Positions 52,401 through 63,456 of a DNA stretch of 64,000 nucleotides are shown here, piece after piece; within the stretch, counting starts at the first letter, position 1, and every line of letters begins with the position of its first letter. The stretch lies in NCBI RefSeq assembly GCF_963675165.1, contig NC_087377.1:7395122-7459121 (forward strand). The letters run 5' to 3'. This DNA is from Halichondria panicea (lineage: Eukaryota > Porifera > Demospongiae > Suberitida > Halichondriidae). The translations under genes and the position numbers were made by a program. The notes under the pieces are model-generated. The model made no database searches and was not told the DNA's origin. It worked only from the letters and a program-made list of their open reading frames with translations.

Positions 52401-55400
52401 AAGCATGTTTGTGTTCACTCATGAGCTAATGCTATGGTTTCGTATTAGTAACGTCCTGTGTTCATGTTTCAATATCCCCATCAGTGACAACTATAATTGC
52501 CGACATGTAGATACTGATTTTTATTAGTCATTTGAAGGTACATGTATATTTAGGTACTGCTACATGTACATGCATAGAATCAAAAAGTATCTACTCTTGA
52601 TACAATGTATTGTGTTTTCACAGGTTGTTATTCCACTATCAGATCCCTGGGGGACAAGGCTAGACAAGTCTAGCCTTGTTTCAGCAGAGACTGATCTGTA
52701 TTCGTGTTGCTTGAAGGAGTAAATAATAATGTTTAATGTGTGTTGTCTACAGGATGTGGGTGCCTTAACATCTCAAGTAGCATTTTACGATGTCGCCCGC
52801 CCTGAGAACATGTCTCTGGAACGCAACACGGCTGACACTGACGATACACCTCCACCAGGTTATGATGTCGTGCGTAAAGAGAACTTGCCAAGTCCTGAAT
52901 ATGAAACTGTACCATCAGCTAAGGCAGGCAAACCTACACCCACCACTAGTGATAACCCTCCACCTCTTCCCCCTCCTATGATACGAGGAGACAGTGATGC
53001 ACCTGATCTACCACCTGCCTACAATCCTGCCGTGGATAACGAGAGTGTTGTTGTTATGTTAGCAGAGAGCTCTATCAGCCACGGTGTGGAGAATCAGTCA
53101 GTAGATGGGGAAGTTGATGAGTCATTGAAGATAGATCTATCAGTCAGCGACACAGAACATGATGGTACTACAGAAGAGGCCATTGGTAGTACTGCAGCTC
53201 AACCAGATGTCAACCGTGTAGACACAGTTCAATGTGCAGAGAGTGGAGCTGGTAACAATGACCATGGTGGACAAGAGGCAATGATCACTGCGCAGGTGAG
53301 GGTAGAAGTAAATGTTTTCTGTGACGCTTTCTCCTTTGTCTCTTTTACATGATTGTGGTTTTTTGTAGCGCGTTTGTATACGTGTATACACACTTCAATA
53401 ATTCAGTACAATCAGTGTTTCATGTAAACATTTGCTAAATGAAACCGTGCATGACAATATGTGCATGCATGGTTACAGCCCATTGAGCAGGATACAGCTG
53501 CATGTAGTATAATACCCGTGTTGGTCATGTGTGTTTATGTGTATTGTGTGTCAACACGCAGCACCTGGTGATCCTTAAGTGTGTAAGGAAAAGCACCTGT
53601 GGTACATTATTATAGTGTGTCCAAATAAGCTCAAATGGACACAAAGCGCTCATTGTTACTTAATGCCAAGTATAGTTCATGCACGTACAATGCTACTTAC
53701 ATTGTACTGATTATTACCATTTTTTGTGAAGTTCCAGTGGTCTCCTCTGTAAGCACCACAGCATTTTCCAAACCTTCATCTCCTCGTATTATGGGAGGGG
53801 GAAGGGGTAGAGGGTTCTCACTAATGGTGAATGTAGGTTCGCCTGCCTTAGCTAATGGTATAGTTCCAGGGAAGGAAGCTCTACATGTCGGAAGCCTCCG
53901 TGCTTGAATACAATGACATCTTTTATAGTAATAGTAATAATAATAGTGGGAAAGTACATATTACTAGTCTCAGTCTGTGTCCCAATGTCATTAAGGCTGG
54001 ATTCATGTACATACGTTACAGGCATTGTGTGTCAGCATAATTATAGTAGACAGGAAGTGTTGTTTACTAAAATTAATTATTTTTGGCAAATTGACTTTAC
54101 AGTAATTATTAGCACCCCACTCACTCCCACGCAGCACCAGTACACGCTGGTGGTTCCCAAGCCAGCCAGCAGTGACGCCAAGGTAAAGGACTCGTCCACC
54201 GTCATTTATTCTGTGGTAGACAAGGAAAAACTCAAACCAGTCATCCCAACACCAGGTACTAGTGCATGTGTATACAATGAATGCTCTTAATTGTGGGACG
54301 GTATATACATGCAGTGGAGCCCTGAATGATAACCTGTTCAATTAATAGTGTTTCAGGCAGACATTATTTTTGGCAAAGGTATCAAGTAGTATACATGTAT
54401 ACTGTAGATACACACTATAATTATATTATTATGTGGGAGAATAAATTTTGGGGATAGTGCTTACTAGTACATGACATCGCGTGTCAGCTAATTCCCTAAG
54501 TAGAGACGGTTGACAGTTTCATGTGTGTACATGTAGTGTAACTCCAACACTTTGTGCTGGTAGTTTTTGAAACTAGTTGGGCTGCTTTCATCATGAGAGG
54601 CCAGATATCTCAATAACTTGTATATGTGTTATGCCTTGTCCTATAGTTGCCAAAACACAAGGGCAGTATATTCCGGTAGAGACCAACCCAGCCAACAGTG
54701 ATACCAAGGTGATGGACTCGACCAAGGTCGTCTATGTCGTGGTGGACAAGGACAAACTGAAACCAGTAGATCCGAACGACCCACCAGGTAGGTCACTCTT
54801 ATCCACTCTGAATATACCCTCTGACCTAATTTCTACCTACCTACTTATTCTTTGGAAGTGTTTGTTGTTTTTTAGAGCGTCTTTATCACAATGCTCATTC
54901 CCTTAATCCCACTTGCCGACTAAACGGAAAATGAATCTCAAAAGCCAGTCAAGTTTATCACCTCTCGTGCAACAATTGTTGTTTTGGGTGTTTATAATGT
55001 TATTATATCAATATTTCCTACCGCATTCAAGTCCTTTCAGGAGTGAGAATTTACCTCCACATACATAATTATACATTTAGGTTTCCTATGCAATATTAAA
55101 GGAAATGTTTCTCTTATTCCATACTTGATTGGCTGTTTACTGTTATAATTGTATTCGTGCATGTTTTCTTAGAGGACATTTTCCCTTATTTGGTGCTTTA
55201 TAGATTCACTGTTGTTCAGTTGTAGTCCATGAAACAACTTTCATTGTCTCCCTCTCCAGCTCTTCCACCACGACGCCCTGTCACTAATACTGAGGAGCTG
55301 CACACAGAGAATACACTAGGTGTGTGGTTAGTATACTTACAGCGGGTAATTTTCATGGGGAAAAATATTCGTGGTTGAAGGTCTGCATGACCACGAATAT

Positions 55401-56204
55401 TTTACCCACGAATGAAGCATTTTGCCCCTTGAAAATTACCCGCTATAATTATGGTACTTAAACGAAGTAGTTTTTAGAGTGGACACCATATAAATTATTG
55501 TCTTGTTTTCTAATATGTATATTGTACAATGTAAGTCACTTTAAACTGTGGGAAATTAAATGTTGGCACTGTCGTTCGTCAAGTGGTAGTTAATACAATG
55601 TCGTGATTGGTTCCACATTACACTAATTTCCCAAGAGTTCATGCAATGCAGGTGTGTCATTTATGATTGTGTGTACAAGTGAAATATTGAAAACATTACT
55701 TGTCACTCTAAGAAACATACATTTATATAATTACGTTTCCTATGCAATATTAAAGGAAATGTTTCTCTTATTCGGTGGATGTTTACTGCTAATTGTATTC
55801 TTGTGTTTTCTTAGAGGACATTTTTCCCTTATTTGGTCCTTTTTAGATTCACTGTTCAGTTGTAGTATGACCGGTAATTGTAGTCCATGAAACAACTTTC
55901 ATTGTTTCCCTCTCCAGCCCTTCCACCACGACGCCCTGTCACCAACACTGAGGAGCTGCACACAGAGAAGACACTAGGTGTGTGGTTAGTACTTACATGC
56001 TGCAATACCGTATAGCGGGTAATTTTCGTGGGGTAAAATGCAAATATGTCAATATGTCCTTTGGAAGCGAAGCGTACTATATGTACTATATGTACTATAC
56101 ATCTGTTTATTATTCTCAACCAATATCTCCCTCCAGCCCTTGCACCACGACAACGCCATCCACCCCCACCACCCATCCACGAGACGTCCTTAATAACTGT
56201 GTGA
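49438..56204 (+). CDS. Receptor-like single-pass membrane protein with Ig-like domain, 925 aa
   Basis: Sixteen exons, GT-AG borders, all phases consistent: 49438-49504, 49648-49944, 50000-50272, 50322-50386, 50484-50682, 50748-51083, 51142-51450, 51520-51627, 51798-51906, 52190-52211, 52753-53295, 54135-54255, 54647-54787, 55260-55319, 55918-55977, 56137-56204. Residues 1-21 are a signal peptide (MEALWVLTVITIVLTYL). Residues 23-121 are Ig-like (FSCQYQ, YEWFL, VYCEA). Residues 122-515 are ectodomain without a clear family, with many N-glycosylation sites and paired cysteines. Residues 516-551 are a Thr/Pro stalk and about 552-576 the membrane helix, followed by KKYKR. The 350-residue tail has YDVA, YDVV and YETV, a PPPLPPP stretch, PPAY, and repeated modules. 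It probably signals through tyrosine phosphorylation and SH3/WW partners. Ligand unknown. Confidence 0.82.
52624..52722 (+). other. Possible alternative last exon of the receptor gene
   Basis: After an acceptor CACAG the sequence is open for 32 codons (starts VVIPLSDPWGT) to TAA, in phase 0, which fits the preceding 22-nt exon. Splicing to it would give a receptor without the tyrosine/proline tail. It contains a perfect 12-bp inverted repeat (52654-52679). Confidence 0.35.
55338..55448. mobile_element. Small MITE in a receptor intron
   Basis: Inverted ends AGCGGGTAATTTTCATGGGG and CCCCTTGAAAATTACCCGCT, with a second inverted pair ATATTCGTGG/CCACGAATAT in the middle. A single end of the same family lies at 56007-56035. 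Confidence 0.75.
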
Positions 56205-57548
56205 GAACATAATAACTTCAAATAACTTACTCGGCATATTAGGCACATGCACCTCTTTATATTAAATGTAATTTACTAACACGTACATTGCACTGCTGCT
56301 TGTGGCATGTAGATGATAGTGCTGTTATTGCTGCTTTAAATTTCTTCTGACTCTTCATGGATTGTATCAAATATCGGTAGAAACTGGATGGGTGGTCTAT
56401 GCATGCATGCATGCTCTAAATCAATTCAAGTTATTATGGTATAATTATTAACCGAGGCCGTGCCGCGACCAGCGGGTATAGTAGTCCGTTGGTTTGTTTG
56501 TTTGTCTGTCTGTTTGTAATTTTGAGCCTGCTCACCTGGATGCCATAGCTCTGCGTTTACAGCATGGGTAGCCTTCATACAATAGTTTTAACAGATTTCA
56601 ATGTTAAAACTTCGTTGTCGTATATATAAGCGAGCAAAAGCTAAAAAGCTTGAACTTCCACGTTGGTAGCTCTATACACGCGACCATTATTCGAGGTAAA
56701 TCTACATAATTATTTGCAGCTGAAGTGATCCTTTACCGATCTCTATATAATAGTTATAGACTGAGTCCAAGGTCTCTATGGGGTTTTGAGACCTGAAGGC
56801 CCGAGGCTGTAGCATCTCGAGCGTAGCGAGGGTGCTACTAAGGGCCTGAAGGTCTCAAAACTCCATAGTGACCGTTGACGAGGCCTATAACTGGTTTAGA
56901 ATAGTGCTAAGCAAGCTAGGCTATATTAACACAAAGAAGACTCTGAAACCAAGAGTTTCTACAAGCCTCAAGCAACGTTAAAGCTTTGCTCTGGCTAGTC
57001 TACATAAAAAAACTCACATTGATGAAGGCAGTTTCTGTTTCTTGAGAATCACGCATTGCAAATAAAAAGTTGCTATTGTCATAGTAGTTAGCTCTGCACT
57101 AGAGCACTAGCTATTGTAGCTGCAAGAGAGAGATAAAAGCTGCAAAGCGGCACTGCAGAACGCAAAACTTTAAAAAAAATTAATTTTTAATGATGCACTG
57201 TATCATCGTTACTATGACTTCAACATAAACTGTGTGATGTTGCCATGTTCCATACATGTTAATCTTGACATCATCTTGCCTGTAGGCATAATCAGTATAA
57301 TAGACCTACTTAGAAGACCTCAGGTCCATAAGTGAAATAATGGACCTCTCAGTGACCTATCAGATTGCAGTATTACTACAAGCATTTTCTAATAAAAGTT
57401 ATTAGTTTGTTGCTTCTTTATTACCTTCGGTTTTTATAGATCTATTTATTCATGTCAACAGCCGAGGGTTAGCACTTCTGTGCTCTATACTTTACAATCT
57501 CTTTGAATTACTGGATGTACTATTTTTTCATGCAGTTAGATTTTATTA
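56205..57548. other. Repeat-rich sequence downstream of the receptor gene
   Basis: A TGTTTGTTTGTCTGTCTG simple repeat (56490-56517). A foldback at 56768-56873 (arms around CTATGGGGTTTTGAGACCT and complement, with an inner pair GTAGCATC/GGTGCTAC). No gene seen. Confidence 0.5.
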
Positions 57549-58104
57549 TGCCTCGGTGCGCATGCGCAAGCGAGGTATACGTAGTGTGTGTTTGTGTGTG
57601 TGTAGACTGCTACAGCTGCTCAAGGATGAATCAAGTGCAAGTAAGAGTTTCTGTAGGCTTCTAGTAATGTTTACTTGGATTTTAATTCGTAGATTTGCAA
57701 ATAATTGCCTATGATTATAGTTTTTGCTTACTTGGAATGCCATTGCAGCCTTTTCAGAAGAGTGCGTAGCGACACTCGTCCATGGAGTGTTGCTACTCTA
57801 CTTAGTAGTTAGCTCTGCACTAGAACGCTATAGCTATTGGTAGCTGCAACAGTGAGAAAGAGAGCTGCAAGGCTCTACTGATGCAGCCATTAATCTTAGC
57901 TTGAACTTTTGGCATCGAGCGTTTTTAATAACAGTCATGGTCGATCATTACCCACTCTTTGAGTTTCCCTGGATTCTGCCTGCATGCAGCAAATTAAATG
58001 CAAGATTGTTCATCATGTTCATTCATGATAATTATAATAATTATGTGTGTGTAAACGCTATTAGTAGCTTTATGTTATGTAGCTTTGACACCTCCACCGA
58101 GGCA
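57549..58104. mobile_element. Possible TIR element of 556 bp
   Basis: Ends TGCCTCGGTG and CACCGAGGCA are perfectly inverted over 10 bp. The left end resembles the segment at 19056 in its GT-rich tract and following 100 bases. No target duplication found. Confidence 0.45.
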
Positions 58105-58916
58105 TCAGCATCCGCGGTGCTTTCATTACTATAGGAAAAGTACCTTATAGTTTAGTCTCATTATTAGGCCAAACAAACTCAATTATTAATTTCTCGTCCC
58201 CGCCCACTCCTACCTGATACCTTATGCCACCGCTTGCACGCTCATTATATATGCCTGATCAGCCATAATGATCATAAAGCTACCTTTTTGCTTGTTGTGC
58301 GCATGATTCATGTAAAAGTTGATAAGGGATTATAAGTACAGAAAGCAAATATCGTGACCGTCCATGACATGCATATACACAAACAAAATTGTAACATTGA
58401 GGACTATAGGTATAGGGACTCACTTCACAGTATATAGACTCTCACTGTTCTGGCTCTCTGAAGTACGGTCACCTCGATAATTTATACTGGTCGTTTTGTT
58501 TAATTGGCACAGATTGCTAGCTTACTGCACAACACTCGTCCTGAAATGTGGGCACTTACTATTCCGGATACTGGTCAGTTCTGACTGGCGCCCCAAACTA
58601 GATTTTTAACATGAAGCACTAAGTCCCACAGCACATGTATAATTATCATGTCTGCTACTTATCATGCACCTCATCATACAAAAAAGACTGCTAATGTCAA
58701 TATTGAGTGCACTTTCACGGTTGTAGTTTTGTGTACCAGCATCTCGACCAGTACATATGGCCAGGTCAGCTTACAATTTTTTAATGAAGCAATGAATGAG
58801 ACTATATATTTGTTGCCCAGTGAGTGGGCAGATTAAAGCAATCCAGTGCTCGATCTGTATATTATGTCATGTTACATCACTACCAAGCAACCATATATTG
58901 CACTGCACTGACATTA
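58105..58916. other. Intergenic, no gene seen
   Basis: AT-rich with scattered short frames lacking recognisable domains. Confidence 0.45.
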
Positions 58917-59135
58917 CTGTATAGCGCGAAATTTTCGAGGCACTTATATTTCGTGGAATGGCCTCTAAAAGCATTTCGTTGCACAATATTTGCGGAATGA
59001 CTACTTACCAGAAGCCACGCCTTTAAATCTTTGATCTAGCAGATACTTCTAATTAAAGAACAATTTTTGTGGACTTAATTTTCGTGTAGGATTGCTAACC
59101 CACAAGATCAGCGAAAATTAAGCCCCTCGAAAATT
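58917..59135. mobile_element. Truncated copy of the CCGTATAGCG MITE
   Basis: Matches 28627-28860 in reverse orientation, but its right TIR stops after CCCTCGAAAATT. The Mutator-like end GGCCTGGAATCGAGGCTA (59142-59159) follows at once. Confidence 0.8.
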
Positions 59136-59159
59136 GAGAGCGGCCTGGAATCGAGGCTA

Positions 59160-59665
59160 ATGCTATATACAGAAGGAATATTCTTACTATGAAGTCGTGG
59201 GAGGTCAAGGCCCATGGTGTCTCTAAAAGTATACTAAAGCAGTTTGAAGGACTATACTGCAAACGTTTATGAACAGTATACAGCTTATCCATAGCATGAA
59301 ACCATTCTATATATATATATAGCACTTAGATAATACATAATAACCAAGTCAAGCAATGTCCTTTGCTGTTTCGGCTTCACAGCAGGGAAAGAGAAAAGTT
59401 GACATGGAGTAATTCAAGCAAAACTCAACAAAAAGTGTAAAGACGACGGACTTAGAGCTTGTCAGTGGTGTAAACTTACTTATCTAGAGTACCTCCCAGC
59501 CCCCGAGTGATCGCTAGTGGATAGGAGAGCTAGAAACAGTTGAAATACAACCTGAGTACGGTAAAGACTACAATATTCGCGAGCGCGAAATTATAACGCG
59601 GAGTGTTTCACCCGTTGACACAGGGCGGCCTGGTCGTTTCCAACCCCTTTCCTGTTCTATCTATG
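59160..59665. mobile_element. Truncated copy of the 7-bp-TSD element
   Basis: Matches the part of 25531-26306 from about 25800 to the right end (CTATGAAGTCGTGGGAGG; TCTATCTATG end) with many changes. The left 270 bp are absent. Confidence 0.75.
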
Positions 59666-60639
59666 GTTTTATAGGCTACTACCTAATGCACTAGTTGTGG
59701 GAAAAAAACCTAAAAATTTATTTATCGAATTCACTAAAATTCCTCAAAACACATGTCTTTAACAATTTATCGTGCTGGGCAATAATACATAATTCTTTGA
59801 TTCAATCCTCTTTTTCTCCAGGCATAATAGCTTTGTTGCCTTTTGACCTCTGAGATGAAAGGCATATGGCATATTGCACTGTGGCCAGTTTTCTGTATAA
59901 TTATGGCATACAGAAAGTTGACCTTTTGGTGAAGGTTCCCACCTCCCACCCAAACTGTCACATCATTGATTTTATATAGTGAGTCTTTATAGTGACACTC
60001 TATGGTTCCTGTGGGAAATTTACTAGTGACACACTATGGTTCCTGTGGGAAATTTACTAGACAGCATATGCATGGTTTCGATGCAGTTATTGTAATTCCA
60101 ACCACCAAACACTTTTTTAAATAGTAAATATTACATGTATTGGAGTGGCAGAGGCTGAAATAAAAGTAGGTATAATACAGGCTATAAATTATAATTACGT
60201 ACACAATAGTTGCGTTCAGACAGAGAGGTTGGAGTCCGTAATGGTGAGATCCACCGATGCATGCAGCTATGAAGGGTGACTTCGAAAATCTGGCGCCTCT
60301 CAGACACATGAGATAGAGGATCTGAGTGGTGAGAAAGATATTCTACATCTTAGCCAGCCAATGGTGGTACTGTAAGGTTGCTTCCATTTGTTCGAGAGCA
60401 TGCTGGCTAGGCAAGCTGCAGCTGCTGGGCCAAGCCCACCTGTGGTAGTGAAGACAAGGGGGGTAAATGATAAGTGCTTGACTTATCTTATACGCTGTTG
60501 TTCGTAGTGCCTCTTTTTTTTAATTCTCCTGACGGCGATAAGATGCAGATAATGAGGAGCGTCTATTCTAGGGACCAAACGGGTTAAAAACCCTAACGTT
60601 AAAACTTCCCCAAAAGCCATTGGCCAACTACATCTATAG
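59666..60639. other. Intergenic, local duplications, no gene seen
   Basis: A tandem repeat of about 34 bp around GACACTCTATGGTTCCTGTG (59990-60060). No supported coding region. Confidence 0.45.
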
Positions 60640-61830
60640 ACGGGAACCATTCAGTCGGTTTGCGGTGGTTCTGTTGAATGTTTCACTTGTTATAGGTTGT
60701 AGTGCCAACTCCATGGGAGGTTTCTGCGATGCTGTGATATCTCTCAGCTCATTGTGCCTTATTGAGGGGAACCCTCCTCTAGGGCAGGAGAGGGCATGTT
60801 GCACTGAAAACGAGTGGCCACAGACACAGTTTGAGGGGATCTGCGATGGGGACCAGCCATACTGAAGAGCAATGGCATCACGGAAGGCTGTTTTATGGAG
60901 TGCAAAGTCGTGCTCTTCTAGCGTTAATTATAACACAGTGAGCCAGTTAGCTAGCTGGAAGCGGCTTTTTCTCGGGACTATTAGCCACTTCTAGTCCTGT
61001 ACGTCTTCTTCTTTCTTTTATTTTGTTCTTTGTGTTGATTTGGTGTAGGAGGACTTCGTATGGGTAGTTTTTGTTTTGCGATGCTATTAAGTCAATAAGG
61101 GGTTTTGTCACCTGTTGTGATGCTTTATATTGATCTTCTGCCAACGACGCAGGATTTTCTATATTTAAACCTCCTAGGCGAGCAGGGAGGGCAAATAGAC
61201 TCCTCTCAAGATCGTTGGGTGCCTCTCTGCCTATTAGTTTTGGCAGCAAGGTGGTTCGAATAGAATTCTCCAGGGGAAGCAGTAGTTGGTCAATGCCTGG
61301 GGTATAGTTCTTGAAAGGTAAGACCATTTACTTGCAAGGCCGTAAGTGATAGCACCGTAGGCTGCATATATGGTTGGCTGTCTGCCATTTCGACAGTTTT
61401 CAATTTCCGGTATCCAGTGTGATACTTTTCCTGTGACAAAATCAGATATGAACTCCTGCTTGCCAATCGGGGAACCTATATATAGCACTGGTCTTCTTTC
61501 TGTGGTGATGTTGACCTCAAAATCCCCAAATATCTGAGAGGCGGTGGAGAGGGAGCCCATCTTTAGTGACTAGCCAAGTTTTCTTGGGGTTAACAAAGTA
61601 ACCAAAAGGTGGACCCAGTTTTGCCAAGTTGTCCCACCATTAATTTTCTTCAGGTCAGAAATTTTACCTGCAGCAGCAGTGGCGTCATCAGCGCACCAGA
61701 TTTGTTTTAGGTCACGTGTTTCCGTCGTCAATCTGGGGTTTTGTTGCTAGGGTATAGAAGGGCATTGCCAAAGGATCTCCTTGTGTGGTGGGTGCCCTCT
61801 TGAGAAAGCAGGGTGTTGGCACCTAAAAGA
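60640..61830 (-). pseudogene. Non-LTR-type reverse transcriptase, C-terminal half, broken
   Basis: On the minus strand from 61830: KRAPTTQGDPLAMPFY, then an IWCADDATAA box (CADD for YADD), then VHLLVTL and the frame 61234-61560 with YIGSPIGKQEFI and LASKWSYLSRTIP. Frame 60947-61327 has LLLPLENSIRTTLLPKL and LFALPARLGGLNI. Near 60840-60650 a cysteine cluster CVCGHSFSVQHALSC and SIRHNELRD follow. This order is that of a reverse-transcriptase family common in corals, hydra and sponges; I cannot name its clade. At least three frameshifts and stops. 5' half missing. Confidence 0.72.
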
Positions 61831-62103
61831 GATCTGTGCTTTCTCTGTAGATGTTAATTAAAGCAGTGGAGAAGGGGGGGGGGGGGGGGCAAAGAGTTTG
61901 AATGTTCCACCAAAAACAGAACAAACTACCAAATTTTTTTTTTCATAATTATATATACGCAGAAGTGCTGGTTTCTATATGCAGCAAATGGTTTTCAAGG
62001 CAACTAGATATTACATGGCAATTCATGCCACAAACAGTTTATTGGCCCTTGTAGTAGATACTGATCTCGGGCCTAAAGGCCCTTGACCACAATCTACTAC
62101 CGG
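61831..62103. other. Low-complexity sequence with a poly-G run
   Basis: A run of about 16-18 G residues near 61875-61891 and a T-run at about 61936-61945. No gene. Confidence 0.55.
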
Positions 62104-62330
62104 GCCAATCAGAGGAGGTACGACACGGTCACATGACCAGCCAAAAGGATTATGAATATCATTAACTTGTGACGAAATCATTCAAGACTGCATGTGTACA
62201 TGTACTTTGATAGTGGATTGGTTTGGCGTGTATCTTTCAAGAAATACCGTGACTTGATGTTTCTAAGATCAGGCTGGTTGATTGTTGGGCTTATGCTGAT
62301 GTGAAACAGCTTTTCAACCAACCAACACTT
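62104..62330. mobile_element. Partial copy of TIR element A, inverted
   Basis: Begins TCAGAGGAGGTACGACACGG and follows the complement of 23480-23676 (GACCAGCCAAAAGGATTATG) to about 62330. Confidence 0.7.
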
Positions 62331-62342
62331 AGATTTTGAGCA

Positions 62343-62512
62343 GGATCATACAGGGGGAAAGGGGGGATATCCCCCCTAGCCCCCCCCCCCCCTTTGAAGT
62401 ACTAGTTGTATGACTAAGTGTCCATAGCTGGGTATTGAGTTGAACTTTTTTTTAGCAAAATTGTCTGGTTACTTTTCTCATTTCCCCCTCTACTTCAAAA
62501 TCCTGTATGACA
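62343..62512. repeat. G/C-run foldback of about 170 bp
   Basis: Weak inverted ends TCATACAGG and CCTGTATGA enclose GGGGGGATATCCCCCC and a C-run. It could be a small MITE. Confidence 0.4.
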
Positions 62513-62773
62513 CCCTGTTGAGATATTATTGTGTTTTAGTTGTAGTTTGAGTGTTTAATAAGTTTCGTGCCTGCATTCAGGAATCACTGCCAACATCTGA
62601 GCCTTGATTCTTACAATAAACCTAACTGGTTGATTGTTGGGCTTATGCTGCATGCACACAAAATATAATCAGTATCTAAATTAACACTGAATGCACAAGC
62701 AAGGTTACACTATATATATGTAATAGTTATTACATGGCTATGAGTGCCACAAGCTGTTTATTGGCCTGCAGAG

Positions 62774-63010
62774 GAGGTACAACACTCGGTTAAGCTCACG
62801 TGGCTGCAATTTGTTGCTGGCTAGTAGCTAGAATTTTACAAATATAGATTTGTTGTAAGTATCAAGGCTCAGATGTTGGCAGTGATCCTATATCCTGAAT
62901 GCAGGCACGGAACTTATTAAACACTCTAAAACAGAACTACACTAAAACAATAATATCTCAAAATCTAAGTGGTGCATGGTTGGTTGAAAAGCTATTTCAC
63001 ATCAGCCATG
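62774..63010. mobile_element. Partial copy of TIR element A, direct
   Basis: Starts AGAGGAGGTACAACACTCGG and reads through the site where the 20-kb copy carries the LINE, giving the empty site (GTGGCTGCAATTTGTTGCTG). Confidence 0.7.
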
Positions 63011-63329
63011 CACAGAGTGCTTTAACTTATTCCCAGACACCCAGGCTCCACTATATATAATAATGGCTATATAGTCTGTAAAAGGTGTACGTGTCAATGC
63101 ACTATTACTGCTTATATGCTGTATTTACTCACGTATATGCATGCCTCCATGGCAGGTTTGTATATAACATTTTTTTATCTGTACAATGTAAGTCACGTCT
63201 GTGAACTGTATGAAAGTAAATTTTGGGACTTGACACTACAAACTTGGCTATAGAAGTAGTCTGCAAGAATTTAATTAGCTAAAGGTCAATATGGCAAGTG
63301 GTTTCAACATATCTTATTCACAGCCACCT

Positions 63330-63456
63330 TAACATATTCGAGGCTAAGCTGCTACCACCAACTATAGGATAAGTAAGTTGCCGCCACTTTCGAGGTTAAG
63401 CCGCCACTACCAACTAAACACCGCTGCCTCTACATTTTGGCACTATTCACCCCTCA
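63330..63456. mobile_element. End fragment of the CCG-rich foldback family
   Basis: CGAGGCTAAGCTGCTACCAC, CGAGGTTAAGCCGCCAC, and the end TTTTGGCACTATTCACCCCTC match the right arm of 18073-18816. Confidence 0.75.
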
